Origin: SXOA01 sp051004015
Lineage (GTDB): Bacteria; Planctomycetota; Planctomycetia; Pirellulales; Pirellulaceae
NCBI GenBank assembly: GCA_051004015.1
Contig: JBPCKT010000119.1
Span: forward strand, 1-29,450
Length of the DNA: 29,450 nt
Direction: 5' to 3'
Shown here: piece after piece, positions 1 to 7,666 of the stretch
How positions within the stretch are numbered: the stretch's first letter is position 1
How the letters are laid out: every line of letters begins with the position of its first letter
Translations under genes and position numbers: made by a program
Notes under the pieces: model-generated
What the model saw: only the letters and a program-made list of their open reading frames with translations
Database searches by the model: none
Told to the model about the DNA's origin: nothing

Positions 1-1205
1 GTGATGGATTCGGTGCCTCCTTGGATGTCGATGCCGATGCCGGTGTCGCCGCCGGAGTTGGTGATGCGGTTCCGCTGGATGACGTTGCGGTGGCCGCAGA
101 AGCCGGGGCCGCGCTCGGGGCGGAACAGGACGCCGGACTGGCCGCTGGAGTCGATGTCGTTATTGACCACGAGGTTGTCGGTGTCGCGGTGGCCGATGGA
201 GACGCCGAGGCGGCAGTTTTTGATCTGGTTCTCTTCCGCCAGGCCGTACTTCACCCCCCAGCAGAAAAAGATGCCGATGTCGTTGTCCGCCAGCTTGTTG
301 TTTCGCATCACGGGGCGCTGCGAGCCGCTGCCGGGGTGCAGACCCAGGCCGGCGTGGCCGCGGCTGGTGCAGTCTTCCACGAGCATGTCATGACAAATCT
401 GCCAACTGATGCCGTCGCCGTTGTAGTCCCGGGCCGTGACCCGGCGGATGCTGCCGCGGCTGCAATCCTGCAGGAAGATGCAGCCGGCGTAGTTGCCGTC
501 GAGGTTGGCGTTCTTGGCCCGGTTGCCGTCGAGGGCGATGTTCTCGATGGCGAAGTCTTCAATCAGTTCGCCGCTGATGATGGGGAAGAGGGTGGAGGCG
601 GTCGATTCGCCGACTTGCCAGAAGTTTTCGCGGAGGGTCTTGTCGATTTTGAACCGCTTGCCGCTCTTGGCGATGAGAGTCCGCTTGAGGATGTTGGTGC
701 CGCCATTGTGCGGGTTCTTCGTCCGCAAGCAGACGCCGTCGCCGATTTGAAAGCCGGCCCCGTCTTCCAGCGTGATTTCCTGGTCGTACCAGTCGGAATC
801 CGCCGCGAGCTTCGTGCTGACCGACGGCTCCTTGATGAGCACGCTGTCATCTCCGCTGCCGAGCAGCCGGACCTTGGAAGCCAGAAAGACCGTGTTCCGC
901 AGCCGGTATTCCCCGGGCAGCACCTTCACCGTCCCGCCGCCCAGCCGGGCGACATAGTCGACTGCTGCTTGGAGGGCCTTTTGCGACGTGCCGACGATGT
1001 CCGCATCCTTCGGCCCGACAGTGATGGTGAGCTTCTCCTCCCAGTTGGGCTCGCTGGCTGTATCGCCGGAAGTTGCGCGGGGCACTTTGACCGGCGGGCG
1101 TTCCTCGGCGAGCGTGCGGCGGGTCGCCAGCGCCGCATAGCCCGCGGCCAGGCCGGCTGTGGAAGTGAGAAGAAACCGACGACGGGTGGAGTGGATGGGA
1201 GTCAT
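1..1205 (-). CDS. Tat-exported right-handed beta-helix protein (3' end outside window)
   Basis: The gene reads leftward from an ATG at 1205-1203 and is still open at base 1, so the C terminus is missing. About 401 codons are visible. An AGGAG ribosome site lies 7 bases upstream, which fixes the start. The N terminus has a twin-arginine signal (STRRRFLLTSTAGLAAGYAA), implying folded export. Residues from about 60 read as a pectate-lyase-type beta-helix: a leading strand like KALQAAVDYVARLGGGTVKV, then many short rungs rich in N, D and G (for example IENIALDGNRAKNANLDGNY, IGHRDTDNLVVNNDI). Such folds occur in polysaccharide lyases and NosD-like proteins; the substrate cannot be told from this sequence. 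Several longer open frames overlap it on the other strand, but only this frame gives coherent protein. It is probably secreted and acts on, or binds, extracellular polysaccharide (inference). Confidence 0.85.
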   Translation of the reverse strand, partial: MTPIHSTRRRFLLTSTAGLAAGYAALATRRTLAEERPPVKVPRATSGDTASEPNWEEKLTITVGPKDADIVGTSQKALQAAVDYVARLGGGTVKVLPGEYRLRNTVFLASKVRLLGSGDDSVLIKEPSVSTKLAADSDWYDQEITLEDGAGFQIGDGVCLRTKNPHNGGTNILKRTLIAKSGKRFKIDKTLRENFWQVGESTASTLFPIISGELIEDFAIENIALDGNRAKNANLDGNYAGCIFLQDCSRGSIRRVTARDYNGDGISWQICHDMLVEDCTSRGHAGLGLHPGSGSQRPVMRNNKLADNDIGIFFCWGVKYGLAEENQIKNCRLGVSIGHRDTDNLVVNNDIDSSGQSGVLFRPERGPGFCGHRNVIQRNRITNSGGDTGIGIDIQGGTESI

Positions 1206-1289
1206 GAGAAGTCTCCTGGGGGAATCGACGACGGTGCCGATAGTTTACACCAGGAGCGTTCCGATATGACTACGTGGGATCGGCAGTTG

Positions 1290-1847
1290 CTAGTACGGAG
1301 CGTAGTACTGGCTGCGGTCGTTGCCGTCGTAGGTCGGATGATGGCCGTCAATCCATTGCTGCGGCATCTGACTGCGGGGGATGACGAGGTTGTTGTTGCC
1401 GCCAAAACCGCCGCCAAAACCACCACCAAAGCCGCCACCGGGAAAGGCGAATGGTCCACCTTGTCCATAGCCGCCTCCATAGCCATTCCCCAGGCCGCCG
1501 AACGGAGGGCCCCAGGCCGGATAGGGGGAGCCGTAGGGGCGATAGGGAAACCGCCACTGCTCGTATGGCACGACGGGGTTGCCCCACTCCTCGACGATGT
1601 GCAGGTTGTCCGCGCTGCCGCCGGCCTGAATGGTGCTGCGGTAGTTCCGATAGCCGCTGCGGGTGAAGTCGGCCCGGTGATAGTAGTAGTACGGGCCGAT
1701 GGGGGTGTACTGAGCGACCCGCTGCCCACTCACCTTGTCATGGGTGTAGTACGAGGGCGCGGTGATCCAGTCGGCAGCGGAAGCAGGCGAGCTGGCAAGG
1801 ACGCACAGAAACGTGGCGAATGCCAAGGGGAGGAGAGTCGGTTTCAT
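1290..1847 (-). CDS. Secreted Gly/Tyr-rich hypothetical protein
   Basis: A 185-residue protein with a clear Sec signal peptide (KPTLLPLAFATFLCVLASSPASA, cut near residue 25 after ASA). The mature part is rich in Tyr, Pro and aromatic residues, followed by a glycine-rich tract at about residues 121-153 with repeated GGGFGG units, and ends in YYAPY. No cysteines remain after the signal, and I see no catalytic motif. Planctomycetes encode many small secreted proteins of this style with no assigned function. A GTG at 1850 directly precedes the ATG at 1847; the GGAG at 1853-1850 is very close to either, so the exact start is unsure. It is a single gene, separated from the lipoprotein upstream by an inverted repeat. 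I do not recognise a family. Confidence 0.7.
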   Translation of the reverse strand: MKPTLLPLAFATFLCVLASSPASAADWITAPSYYTHDKVSGQRVAQYTPIGPYYYYHRADFTRSGYRNYRSTIQAGGSADNLHIVEEWGNPVVPYEQWRFPYRPYGSPYPAWGPPFGGLGNGYGGGYGQGGPFAFPGGGFGGGFGGGFGGNNNLVIPRSQMPQQWIDGHHPTYDGNDRSQYYAPY

Positions 1848-1870
1848 CACTCCATGATGATTCGACGTGG

Positions 1871-1918
1871 GGTAGGCTTCCAGCCTGCCGTTCGTTTTGG
1901 GCAGGCTGCAAGCCTACC
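1871..1918. repeat. 19-bp-arm inverted repeat
   Basis: Arms GGTAGGCTTCCAGCCTGCC (1871-1889) and its near-perfect complement (1900-1918, one mismatch) enclose a 10-base loop. It lies between two minus-strand genes. It looks like one of the dispersed palindromes common in planctomycete genomes. It lacks a T-tract, so it is not a classical intrinsic terminator, though the RNA hairpin could protect a 3' end. Confidence 0.75.
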
Positions 1919-1934
1919 CACCTTACGAATATTC

Positions 1935-2387
1935 CTACGGCGCCGGTTTTTCCACCATCAGCGTCTTGGTCATCGGGTCGTAGAGGTACCTATGTCCTTC
2001 CGGCAACTCGGGCAACTCAACGTTGTACGCCTTGATCACCTTCTCCATGAATTCCTCGTGGGTGCTCGGGCCCCTCCCTTCCAGAGCATCGAAGAGCTGC
2101 AGCGCTTTGGGAATCTCAATCTCGAACTTGATCTTCTCCTTGGCGGCAAACAGGGTCTTGGCCGGAGTGACGATGATCCCCTCATGTTTGTCGAGGCTCC
2201 GCCCCTTTTTCCCCGACCCGACCCCCGCTTTGACTTGGACGGTCTGGGCCGGTTCGGCCGGCAGGGCGACGACTCCCGCCGGAGTCGCGCTCGTCGGCGT
2301 AGCGACCACTGGCTGGGAAAGTTTCCCACACCCAAAAAGGAAGGTTCCCGCGGAAACACACAGTACAAACCCCTGAAGCTTGTTCAT
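1935..2387 (-). CDS. Predicted lipoprotein
   Basis: A 150-residue protein with a type II signal peptide: MNKLQGFVLCVSAGTFLFGC, with lipobox LFGC and lipidated Cys20. A Pro/Ala/Thr-rich linker (about 25-50) precedes a basic stretch (SGKKGRSLDKHEG) and a compact domain at about 70-150 that ends in YLYDPMTKTLMVEKPAP. The last part resembles small planctomycete periplasmic proteins with a short beta-rich tail, but I cannot name a family. Its ATG overlaps the surE stop in a four-base ATGA, so the two are likely translationally coupled and co-transcribed. Function unknown; location is probably the inner face of the outer membrane or the periplasmic face of the inner membrane. Confidence 0.75.
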   Translation of the reverse strand: MNKLQGFVLCVSAGTFLFGCGKLSQPVVATPTSATPAGVVALPAEPAQTVQVKAGVGSGKKGRSLDKHEGIIVTPAKTLFAAKEKIKFEIEIPKALQLFDALEGRGPSTHEEFMEKVIKAYNVELPELPEGHRYLYDPMTKTLMVEKPAP

Positions 2388-3184
2388 GATTTATCTCCGG
2401 GCAAAGAAGAGGAGCTCAACTCCCACGATTGCATTTCCGCCAGCGTCTGCGGCTTGGTCATGCTGTATTGTAGCGGAGTTAGCGTGATGTGGCCGTGGGT
2501 GATGGCGGTCAGGTCGGTTTCATGTCCCTCCGGCTGCGGGGGCGGGTCGTTGGTGGCCCAGTAGTAAGTCCGCCCCTTGGGGTCTTTCCGCTTGATGAAT
2601 TGCTCGCCATAGCGGGAAACCCCCATCGGCACCACGCGGACCTGGCTGGGCGCACCGACCGCGACCGTGGGAATGTTAATGTTGTATAGATTGGGCTCGG
2701 GACTTTTTTTTGCCAGAACCTGGCTGATGATGGCGCGGCAAATCCGAGCGGCCTTGGCGAACTCCGCATGCTCGTTGTATTCCAGCGAGCAGGCGAAGCT
2801 GGTGATGCCGAAGAAGGCTCCTTCAATGGCCGCCGCCACCGTGCCGGAGTAAAGCACATTGATGCCGGCGTTCAGGCCGCCGTTGAGTCCGCTCACCACC
2901 AGGTCCGGCCGTCGTGGGCAAAGTTCAAACACTCCCAGCTTCACACAGTCCGCCGGGCTCCCTTCCACCGCCCAACCGCGACGGCGGTCGCCGTCGAAAA
3001 TCTCCTTGCAAACCAGCGGACGCAGAAACGTGATGGAATGGCCGACCCCGGATTGCTCCGTCGCCGGCGCGACGACGCAGACCTCGCCAATCGTCCGCAG
3101 CTCTTCCTCAATCGCCGCCAAGCCGGGCGCATAGATACCGTCGTCGTTGGTCAGCAGGATGAGCACAGGCGCCTCGGCAAACAT
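2384..3184 (-). CDS. surE: 5'/3'-nucleotidase SurE
   Basis: SurE is a divalent-metal-dependent phosphatase that removes phosphate from nucleoside 5'/3'-monophosphates and is linked to stationary-phase survival. The family signatures are all here: LLTNDDGIYAPG at the N terminus (metal-binding DD), VVAPATEQSGVGHSIT, VEGSPADCVKLG, and SGLNGGLNAGINVLYSGTV with the following AAAIEG. Length from the chosen start is 266 residues, normal for the family. The open frame runs 26 codons further upstream (to 3262), but that stretch is not SurE-like and overlaps a dispersed repeat, so I start at Met 3184; Met 3211 is an alternative. The stop overlaps the ATG of the lipoprotein gene (ATGA), suggesting a two-gene operon. 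The region immediately upstream contains no strong ribosome site. Confidence 0.92.
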   Translation of the reverse strand: MFAEAPVLILLTNDDGIYAPGLAAIEEELRTIGEVCVVAPATEQSGVGHSITFLRPLVCKEIFDGDRRRGWAVEGSPADCVKLGVFELCPRRPDLVVSGLNGGLNAGINVLYSGTVAAAIEGAFFGITSFACSLEYNEHAEFAKAARICRAIISQVLAKKSPEPNLYNINIPTVAVGAPSQVRVVPMGVSRYGEQFIKRKDPKGRTYYWATNDPPPQPEGHETDLTAITHGHITLTPLQYSMTKPQTLAEMQSWELSSSSLPGDKS

Positions 3185-3212
3185 GGACGGAGATTGCGTT
3201 GCAGACTTCATC

Positions 3213-3253
3213 TTACGCAAACCCGTACTTGCGCAAAGACGCAGACTCCGCAC
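3213..3253. repeat. Possible degenerate dispersed repeat upstream of surE
   Basis: The words GCGCAAAGACGCAGACTCCG here resemble, in reverse complement, the CTCCGCGTCTTCGCGCCTTT element found at 28607-28641. The match is imperfect. The remaining bases up to 3476 contain no gene that I can support; any promoters for the divergent surE and GGDEF genes should lie here. Confidence 0.35.
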
Positions 3254-3476
3254 AGGCGTCACAGCCGCTAGTAACGATAGGACCGATTCTTAGGCCCGCC
3301 AATATGTACGGCAAACGACATTCTTCTGCCGACTCCGTTTGGCCCTAACCCATGATGCGACCTAAGTTTCCCCTAGCAGGCGGAGCCAATACCGCCTGAA
3401 CTGCGCGCAAGTCGTTAGAAGACTTGGGCTATGCGGCAGTTGATAACCTGCTACCGCACCCAACCTTCGCCCGTTC

Positions 3477-5750
3477 ATGGACAACACCACACCCGCTACC
3501 GGACCGCCCCCAGTCGTCCCTCGAGACCCATTGCAGTCGGCAAATGCCAGACTGGCGGCTGTCTCCGCGCTCCTCGATAACGCCCAGGATGAAGTCCCGG
3601 CGCTAACCCCGGAAACGGAGTTCGAGAACCGCCTGGTGCAGGTGCGGCTGGGAATGGCCAGCTCGCTCTTCGCGGCCCTCCGGGCCAAGCACGGGCCGAC
3701 GGCATCGCACAGCCTCCGGGTGGCGATGGGCTGCTCCTCGTGGCTGATGCTGCAAAAAATCCAAGGCGATCCGTGCGACGAAATCGAAGTCGCCGCCCTG
3801 CTCCACGACATTGGCAAAATTGGCGTCCCCGACAGCGTGCTGCTCAAGCCCGGCCGGCTCAGCGCGGACGAGCACGTCAGCATGGAGCAACAGCGGAAAA
3901 TGGGGGCCGAAATCCTCCGCGCCTGCTGCGTCTCCCAGAATATGCTCGACATCGTGCTGCATAGCGGCGGGTGGTTTGACGGCCGGCGGGAAGGGCAAAC
4001 ACTCCGTGGCGTCGAGATTCCGCTGGGTGCCCGCATGGTGGCCATCGTCGATGCTTTCGACGCCATGACTACGGACCAGGTCTACCGCCGGGCGATGTCC
4101 CGCGAGCGGGCTCTGGCCGAGCTCTTCGAGTTCGCCGGCACGCAGTTTGACCCGGACCTCGTCAAGGACTTCTGCACGTTCATCTCCGCCGACCAGGTCC
4201 AGCTCAGTGCCGCCGTCGCCCGCCGCTGGCTCAGCCAGTTGCAGGGGGACTCGTCCAATGGGCTGTGGCACCTCTCGCCCCTACCGATGGCCGCCGCGCC
4301 GCTGGCTTCCACGCTGTTCCAGGAGAAGCTGCTGGAAAGCATGCACGATGCGGTCATCTTCGTGGACGACACGCTGCGGATCACCCATTGGAACCGGGCC
4401 GCCGAGCGCCTGACCGGCATTGGCGCCGGCAGCGTGCAGCAGAAACACTGGACGCCGTCGCTGCTTGGTCTGCGGGACGAGCGCCAGAAACTTGTCTCGG
4501 AAGCAGAGTGCCCCATCCTGGCCGCCATCCAGAGCGGGGAAGAAGCATTCCGGCGTTTCTCGCTGCAAGCCCGCCACGATCAGAGGGTGCAGGTGGACGC
4601 CCACCTGGTTCCAGTTCATGGTAAAGGGAATTCCGTGCATGGAGCTGCCATGCTCCTGCACGATGCCTCGCAGCAAATCACGCTGGAGCAGCGGCTCAAA
4701 TCGTTGCATGAGAAGGCCACTCGCGACCCGCTGACGCATGTGGCCAACCGGGCGGAGTTCGACCGCACGCAAGATCAATACGTCAACGCCCACCTGGAAA
4801 AGCGGGAGCCGTGCAGCCTGATTATCTGCGACCTGGACCACTTCAAGAAAATCAACGACGGTTTCGGGCATCAGGCCGGCGATGCCGTGCTCATTAACTT
4901 CGCCGCGTTGCTCAAGCGATACTGCCGCCCCGGCGATTTAGTGGCGCGGTACGGCGGTGAAGAGTTCGTGATGCTCTGCGCCGACTGCAACAACGCCACC
5001 GCCACCCAGCGGGCCGACGAAATTCGCCAGGAGCTGGAAGACACCGCCCAGCCGGCCCTCGGCGGCAAGAACATCACCTCCAGCTTCGGCGTGACCGAGC
5101 TGCAAGAGGGTGACACACCGGAGACGATGCTCCGCCGAGCGGACCGGGCTCTGTACCAGGCCAAGGAGCACGGCCGCAATCGCGTGGTCCAACTCGGGGC
5201 GGGCATCACGGGAGCCGCCGAGCCGCCGCGCAAGGCGAGCTGGTTCTCCTGGCTGTTCGCTTCGCCGGTCGAGCAACTCCTGGAAAAGACGCTCGTCACC
5301 GCGGTGCCGCTGAACATCGTCGTCGAGAAGCTCAAGGGCTTCATCGCCGACCATCATGCGGAAGTCGTGCCGATGGATGACCGGCGCGTCGCCTTGAAAA
5401 TTGATGCCGGTGGCCCTCCGAACTTGCGGCGGACGGGGGACCGCGAGGTGCCGTTCGTCATTGACCTGGAATTCGAAGAAGCCAACGCTTCATGCGAGGG
5501 TCGCGGCCAGGCGCTGGCCCGCACGCTCATCAACGTTGCCATTCGACCGCAGCGCAGCCGCGATCGCCGCCAGCGCGACGTCCTGGATCGAGCCCGGCAA
5601 CTGCTCGTTAGTCTCAAGAGCTACCTGGTCGCTCAGGAACAAGACGCCATTACGATAATCTCTCCCACGTCGCCGCCGACCCAGCCGGTTGCCGGAATGC
5701 TGGAACTGGCGCAGACGACCGCCACCCCTTGGATGAATAAGAAGGACTAA
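3477..5750 (+). CDS. Cyclic-di-GMP signalling protein: HD(-GYP)-PAS-GGDEF
   Basis: A 757-residue cytosolic protein with no membrane segment. Residues about 45-220 form an HD domain of the HD-GYP kind (ALLHDIGKIGVPDSVLLKP; His110-Asp111), followed by GARMVAIVDAFDAMTT. The usual HHE...GYP segment is replaced by LHSGGWFDGRREGQTLRGVE, so c-di-GMP hydrolysis is doubtful. Residues about 280-395 are a PAS domain (LLESMHDAVIFVDDTLRITH). Residues about 418-575 are a GGDEF domain with intact GGEEF at 493-497 and an inhibitory I-site RPGD at 484-487, so it should make c-di-GMP from two GTP and be product-inhibited. The last 180 residues (from SPVEQLLEKTLV) form a region I do not recognise. It is 10 bases upstream of a flagellin-family gene, which suggests control of motility or attachment. 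No good ribosome site is seen before the ATG. Confidence 0.9.
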   Translation: MDNTTPATGPPPVVPRDPLQSANARLAAVSALLDNAQDEVPALTPETEFENRLVQVRLGMASSLFAALRAKHGPTASHSLRVAMGCSSWLMLQKIQGDPCDEIEVAALLHDIGKIGVPDSVLLKPGRLSADEHVSMEQQRKMGAEILRACCVSQNMLDIVLHSGGWFDGRREGQTLRGVEIPLGARMVAIVDAFDAMTTDQVYRRAMSRERALAELFEFAGTQFDPDLVKDFCTFISADQVQLSAAVARRWLSQLQGDSSNGLWHLSPLPMAAAPLASTLFQEKLLESMHDAVIFVDDTLRITHWNRAAERLTGIGAGSVQQKHWTPSLLGLRDERQKLVSEAECPILAAIQSGEEAFRRFSLQARHDQRVQVDAHLVPVHGKGNSVHGAAMLLHDASQQITLEQRLKSLHEKATRDPLTHVANRAEFDRTQDQYVNAHLEKREPCSLIICDLDHFKKINDGFGHQAGDAVLINFAALLKRYCRPGDLVARYGGEEFVMLCADCNNATATQRADEIRQELEDTAQPALGGKNITSSFGVTELQEGDTPETMLRRADRALYQAKEHGRNRVVQLGAGITGAAEPPRKASWFSWLFASPVEQLLEKTLVTAVPLNIVVEKLKGFIADHHAEVVPMDDRRVALKIDAGGPPNLRRTGDREVPFVIDLEFEEANASCEGRGQALARTLINVAIRPQRSRDRRQRDVLDRARQLLVSLKSYLVAQEQDAITIISPTSPPTQPVAGMLELAQTTATPWMNKKD

Positions 5751-5760
5751 GGCAATCCCC

Positions 5761-7173
5761 ATGCTCCGCCTCGGATCCATTGCCGGCGGCTTTGAGATGA
5801 AGCTGCTGGGAGCATTGGCGGCAGCCAATGCGCAAGTGGCCCTGTCGGCGCTCCGTATCAGCACCGGGAAGAAAATCAATCTTCCGCGAGATAATCCCTC
5901 GCATTTCGTGCATCTGGACTCGCTGCAGCGCGAGCAGTCCGCCGTGCAGGCCGCGGTGGCGCGGGTCAATGCCGCCGCCAACATCGGCTCGCAACTGCAG
6001 ACCAATCTGGCCGCTGTCGTCGACCAGCTTGCCGAGATCCGCACGCTCCTCCTCGAAGATGCTGACCAATCCCTGACCGCAGCCGAGCGGGCGGCCAACC
6101 AGCTAGAGATTGACGCGGCGCTGGAGCAGATTTCCACGTTCGCTCATACGCCCATTGAAGGCCGCAACATCCTGGACGGCGGCTCGAATTATCGAGTGAC
6201 CGGACAGAATTCCAACCAAGTCAAAAACGCGCAGGTCTATTCGCTCGGCAGCACGACCTCGCTTTCGGGCACTGTGACCACCGCGGCGACCAAGGGATCG
6301 CTCACCTACACAGGGGTGGCGGGCAACGTGATTTCCACCGCGACGTTCACGCTCACCGGCAAGCTCGGCTCGGCCACCATCTCGGTCGCCGCCAGTGACA
6401 GCCTGAGCAGCGCCGCCACGCAAATTAACAACGCCAGCTATGCAACAGGCGTAACCTCCTCGGTTGTGGGAGACGTGTTGACGTTCTCCACAGTCGACTT
6501 CGGGACCAGCGCCACGCTGGCCGTCAACGTGACCAGCGGCACATTCACCGTCGCGGGCGGCAACGGAGATGGAACCGCGCGAGGGACCAATGCGCTCGCC
6601 ACGCTCGGCGGCATGGCCCCCTCGAACGTGGACGGAAACCAGTTGACGTACGCCCGCAATGGCACGCACGTGCAGCTTGAGCTGGTCGCGGGTTATACCG
6701 GTGCGGTAAATACATTGACGCTTTCCGACTCTCCCACGCTCAAGTTCGCCCTCGGAACCGGAACCCAGCAGACTAGGCTCGGCGTCCGCGGGGTGCTCAT
6801 CGAAACGCTCGGCGGCAACAGCGGCGCACTCAGTGAGTTGGCCACCGGCGGCTCGCTCGCCGGCCTTTCCACGAACACTGCGCAGGCCATCCGCGTGGTG
6901 GACGAAGCCGCCGCCCAGCTCACCGTTCTCGCCGGCCAGGTGGATGGCTTCGGCGATATCACCGTCAATTCCACCGCAGAGTTTCTTAGCGCCTGGGATG
7001 AGAATCTCACCACGGGCATCAGTAGGGCCAATAGCGTCGATGAGGACGCCGAAAATCTGAACATCACGAGGAATCAAAACCTCGCCGCCAACGCCCTGGC
7101 TTCCCTGGCCATCTTGCAACAGCAGCAAGCCTCCGTCGTGTACCTCGTGCAGAGGCTGGCTGGGCTGACGTAA
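5761..7173 (+). CDS. Flagellin / FlgL-family filament protein
   Basis: A 470-residue protein with helical flagellin D0/D1 segments at both ends. The N-terminal part has LSALRISTGKKINLPRDNPS, the counterpart of the usual LSSGxRINxxxDDxA, then long heptad-like helices to about residue 140 and GRNILDG. The centre (about 165-400) is Thr/Ser/Gly-rich beta structure including a flagellin-IN type motif near ISVAASDSLSSAATQINNAS. The C terminus, NQNLAANALASLAILQQQQA, matches the flagellin C-terminal helix. Length suits flagellin with a medium variable domain; hook-filament junction protein FlgL is the alternative because of the STGKKINLPRDNP form. It is built into the external filament and exported without a cleaved signal, as in the family. 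An AAGG at 5750-5753 lies about 7 bases before the ATG. Close coupling to the upstream diguanylate cyclase gene suggests co-expression. Confidence 0.85.
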   Translation: MLRLGSIAGGFEMKLLGALAAANAQVALSALRISTGKKINLPRDNPSHFVHLDSLQREQSAVQAAVARVNAAANIGSQLQTNLAAVVDQLAEIRTLLLEDADQSLTAAERAANQLEIDAALEQISTFAHTPIEGRNILDGGSNYRVTGQNSNQVKNAQVYSLGSTTSLSGTVTTAATKGSLTYTGVAGNVISTATFTLTGKLGSATISVAASDSLSSAATQINNASYATGVTSSVVGDVLTFSTVDFGTSATLAVNVTSGTFTVAGGNGDGTARGTNALATLGGMAPSNVDGNQLTYARNGTHVQLELVAGYTGAVNTLTLSDSPTLKFALGTGTQQTRLGVRGVLIETLGGNSGALSELATGGSLAGLSTNTAQAIRVVDEAAAQLTVLAGQVDGFGDITVNSTAEFLSAWDENLTTGISRANSVDEDAENLNITRNQNLAANALASLAILQQQQASVVYLVQRLAGLT

Positions 7174-7192
7174 GGGACGTTGGCCCTCACCG

Positions 7193-7576
7193 CTACTTCC
7201 TGGCCGGGCGGCTCTTGGGATCCTTGAGCGACTTGACCCAGGCTTCGACGCCAGCGATTTCCTCGTCCGAAAGACGGCCGCGTGGGGGCATTTGATAGTC
7301 GGCTTCCTGGTAGCGGATGGCGCGGAGCAGGAAACTGTTCTCCACGTCCCCCGCAATGACGGCAGGACCCGTGGACCCACCTTTCATGATGTCTGCGAGC
7401 GAATCGAGGTTCAGCTTTCCCTTCAAATCGTCGGCCTTCCGCGAATGGCAGTCGTAGCAGTGGTGCGCGAGTAGCGGCTTGACCTTCTGCTCAAACAGTG
7501 CGGCAGTATCCGCGCCCCGCGCAGGACAAACGGCAAGCAGCAAGAAGAGCGGCAGTAGGAGGGAGAAAAACTTCAC
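7193..7576 (-). CDS. Secreted monohaem cytochrome c, planctomycete type
   Basis: A 127-residue protein starting at GTG (7576-7574). It has a Sec signal peptide (KFFSLLLPLFLLLAVCPARG), then one haem motif CYDCH (Cys40, Cys43, His44) and a likely axial Met96 in the sequence ADYQMPPRGRLSDEE. The run LFEQKVKPLLAHHCYDCHS is typical of the planctomycete cytochrome c domain usually fused in front of large DUF1549/DUF1553 proteins. Here the domain stands alone and ends at a basic tail (DPKSRPARK). It is likely a periplasmic electron carrier; its partner is unknown. It is convergent with the flagellin-family gene, 19 bases away. Confidence 0.88.
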   Translation of the reverse strand: MKFFSLLLPLFLLLAVCPARGADTAALFEQKVKPLLAHHCYDCHSRKADDLKGKLNLDSLADIMKGGSTGPAVIAGDVENSFLLRAIRYQEADYQMPPRGRLSDEEIAGVEAWVKSLKDPKSRPARK

Positions 7577-7666
7577 TCTTGATTAGACTCGTCCAAACGG
7601 CGGCTGGCTAGCATTTTCGCGTGAAAAAAGGGGGTTGTAGGGCGCCGCCAATGACCGCGGTAACCC

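Noticed and set aside
21..2564. Very long plus-strand open frame (847 codons)
   Set aside because: It runs antisense through the beta-helix, Gly-rich, lipoprotein and surE genes, all of which have real signals on the minus strand. Its protein is low-complexity Val/Ala/Asp with no domain; high GC keeps the frame open.
2709..2716. T8 run as a terminator
   Set aside because: It lies inside the surE coding sequence, where it encodes lysines on the minus strand, and no stem precedes it.
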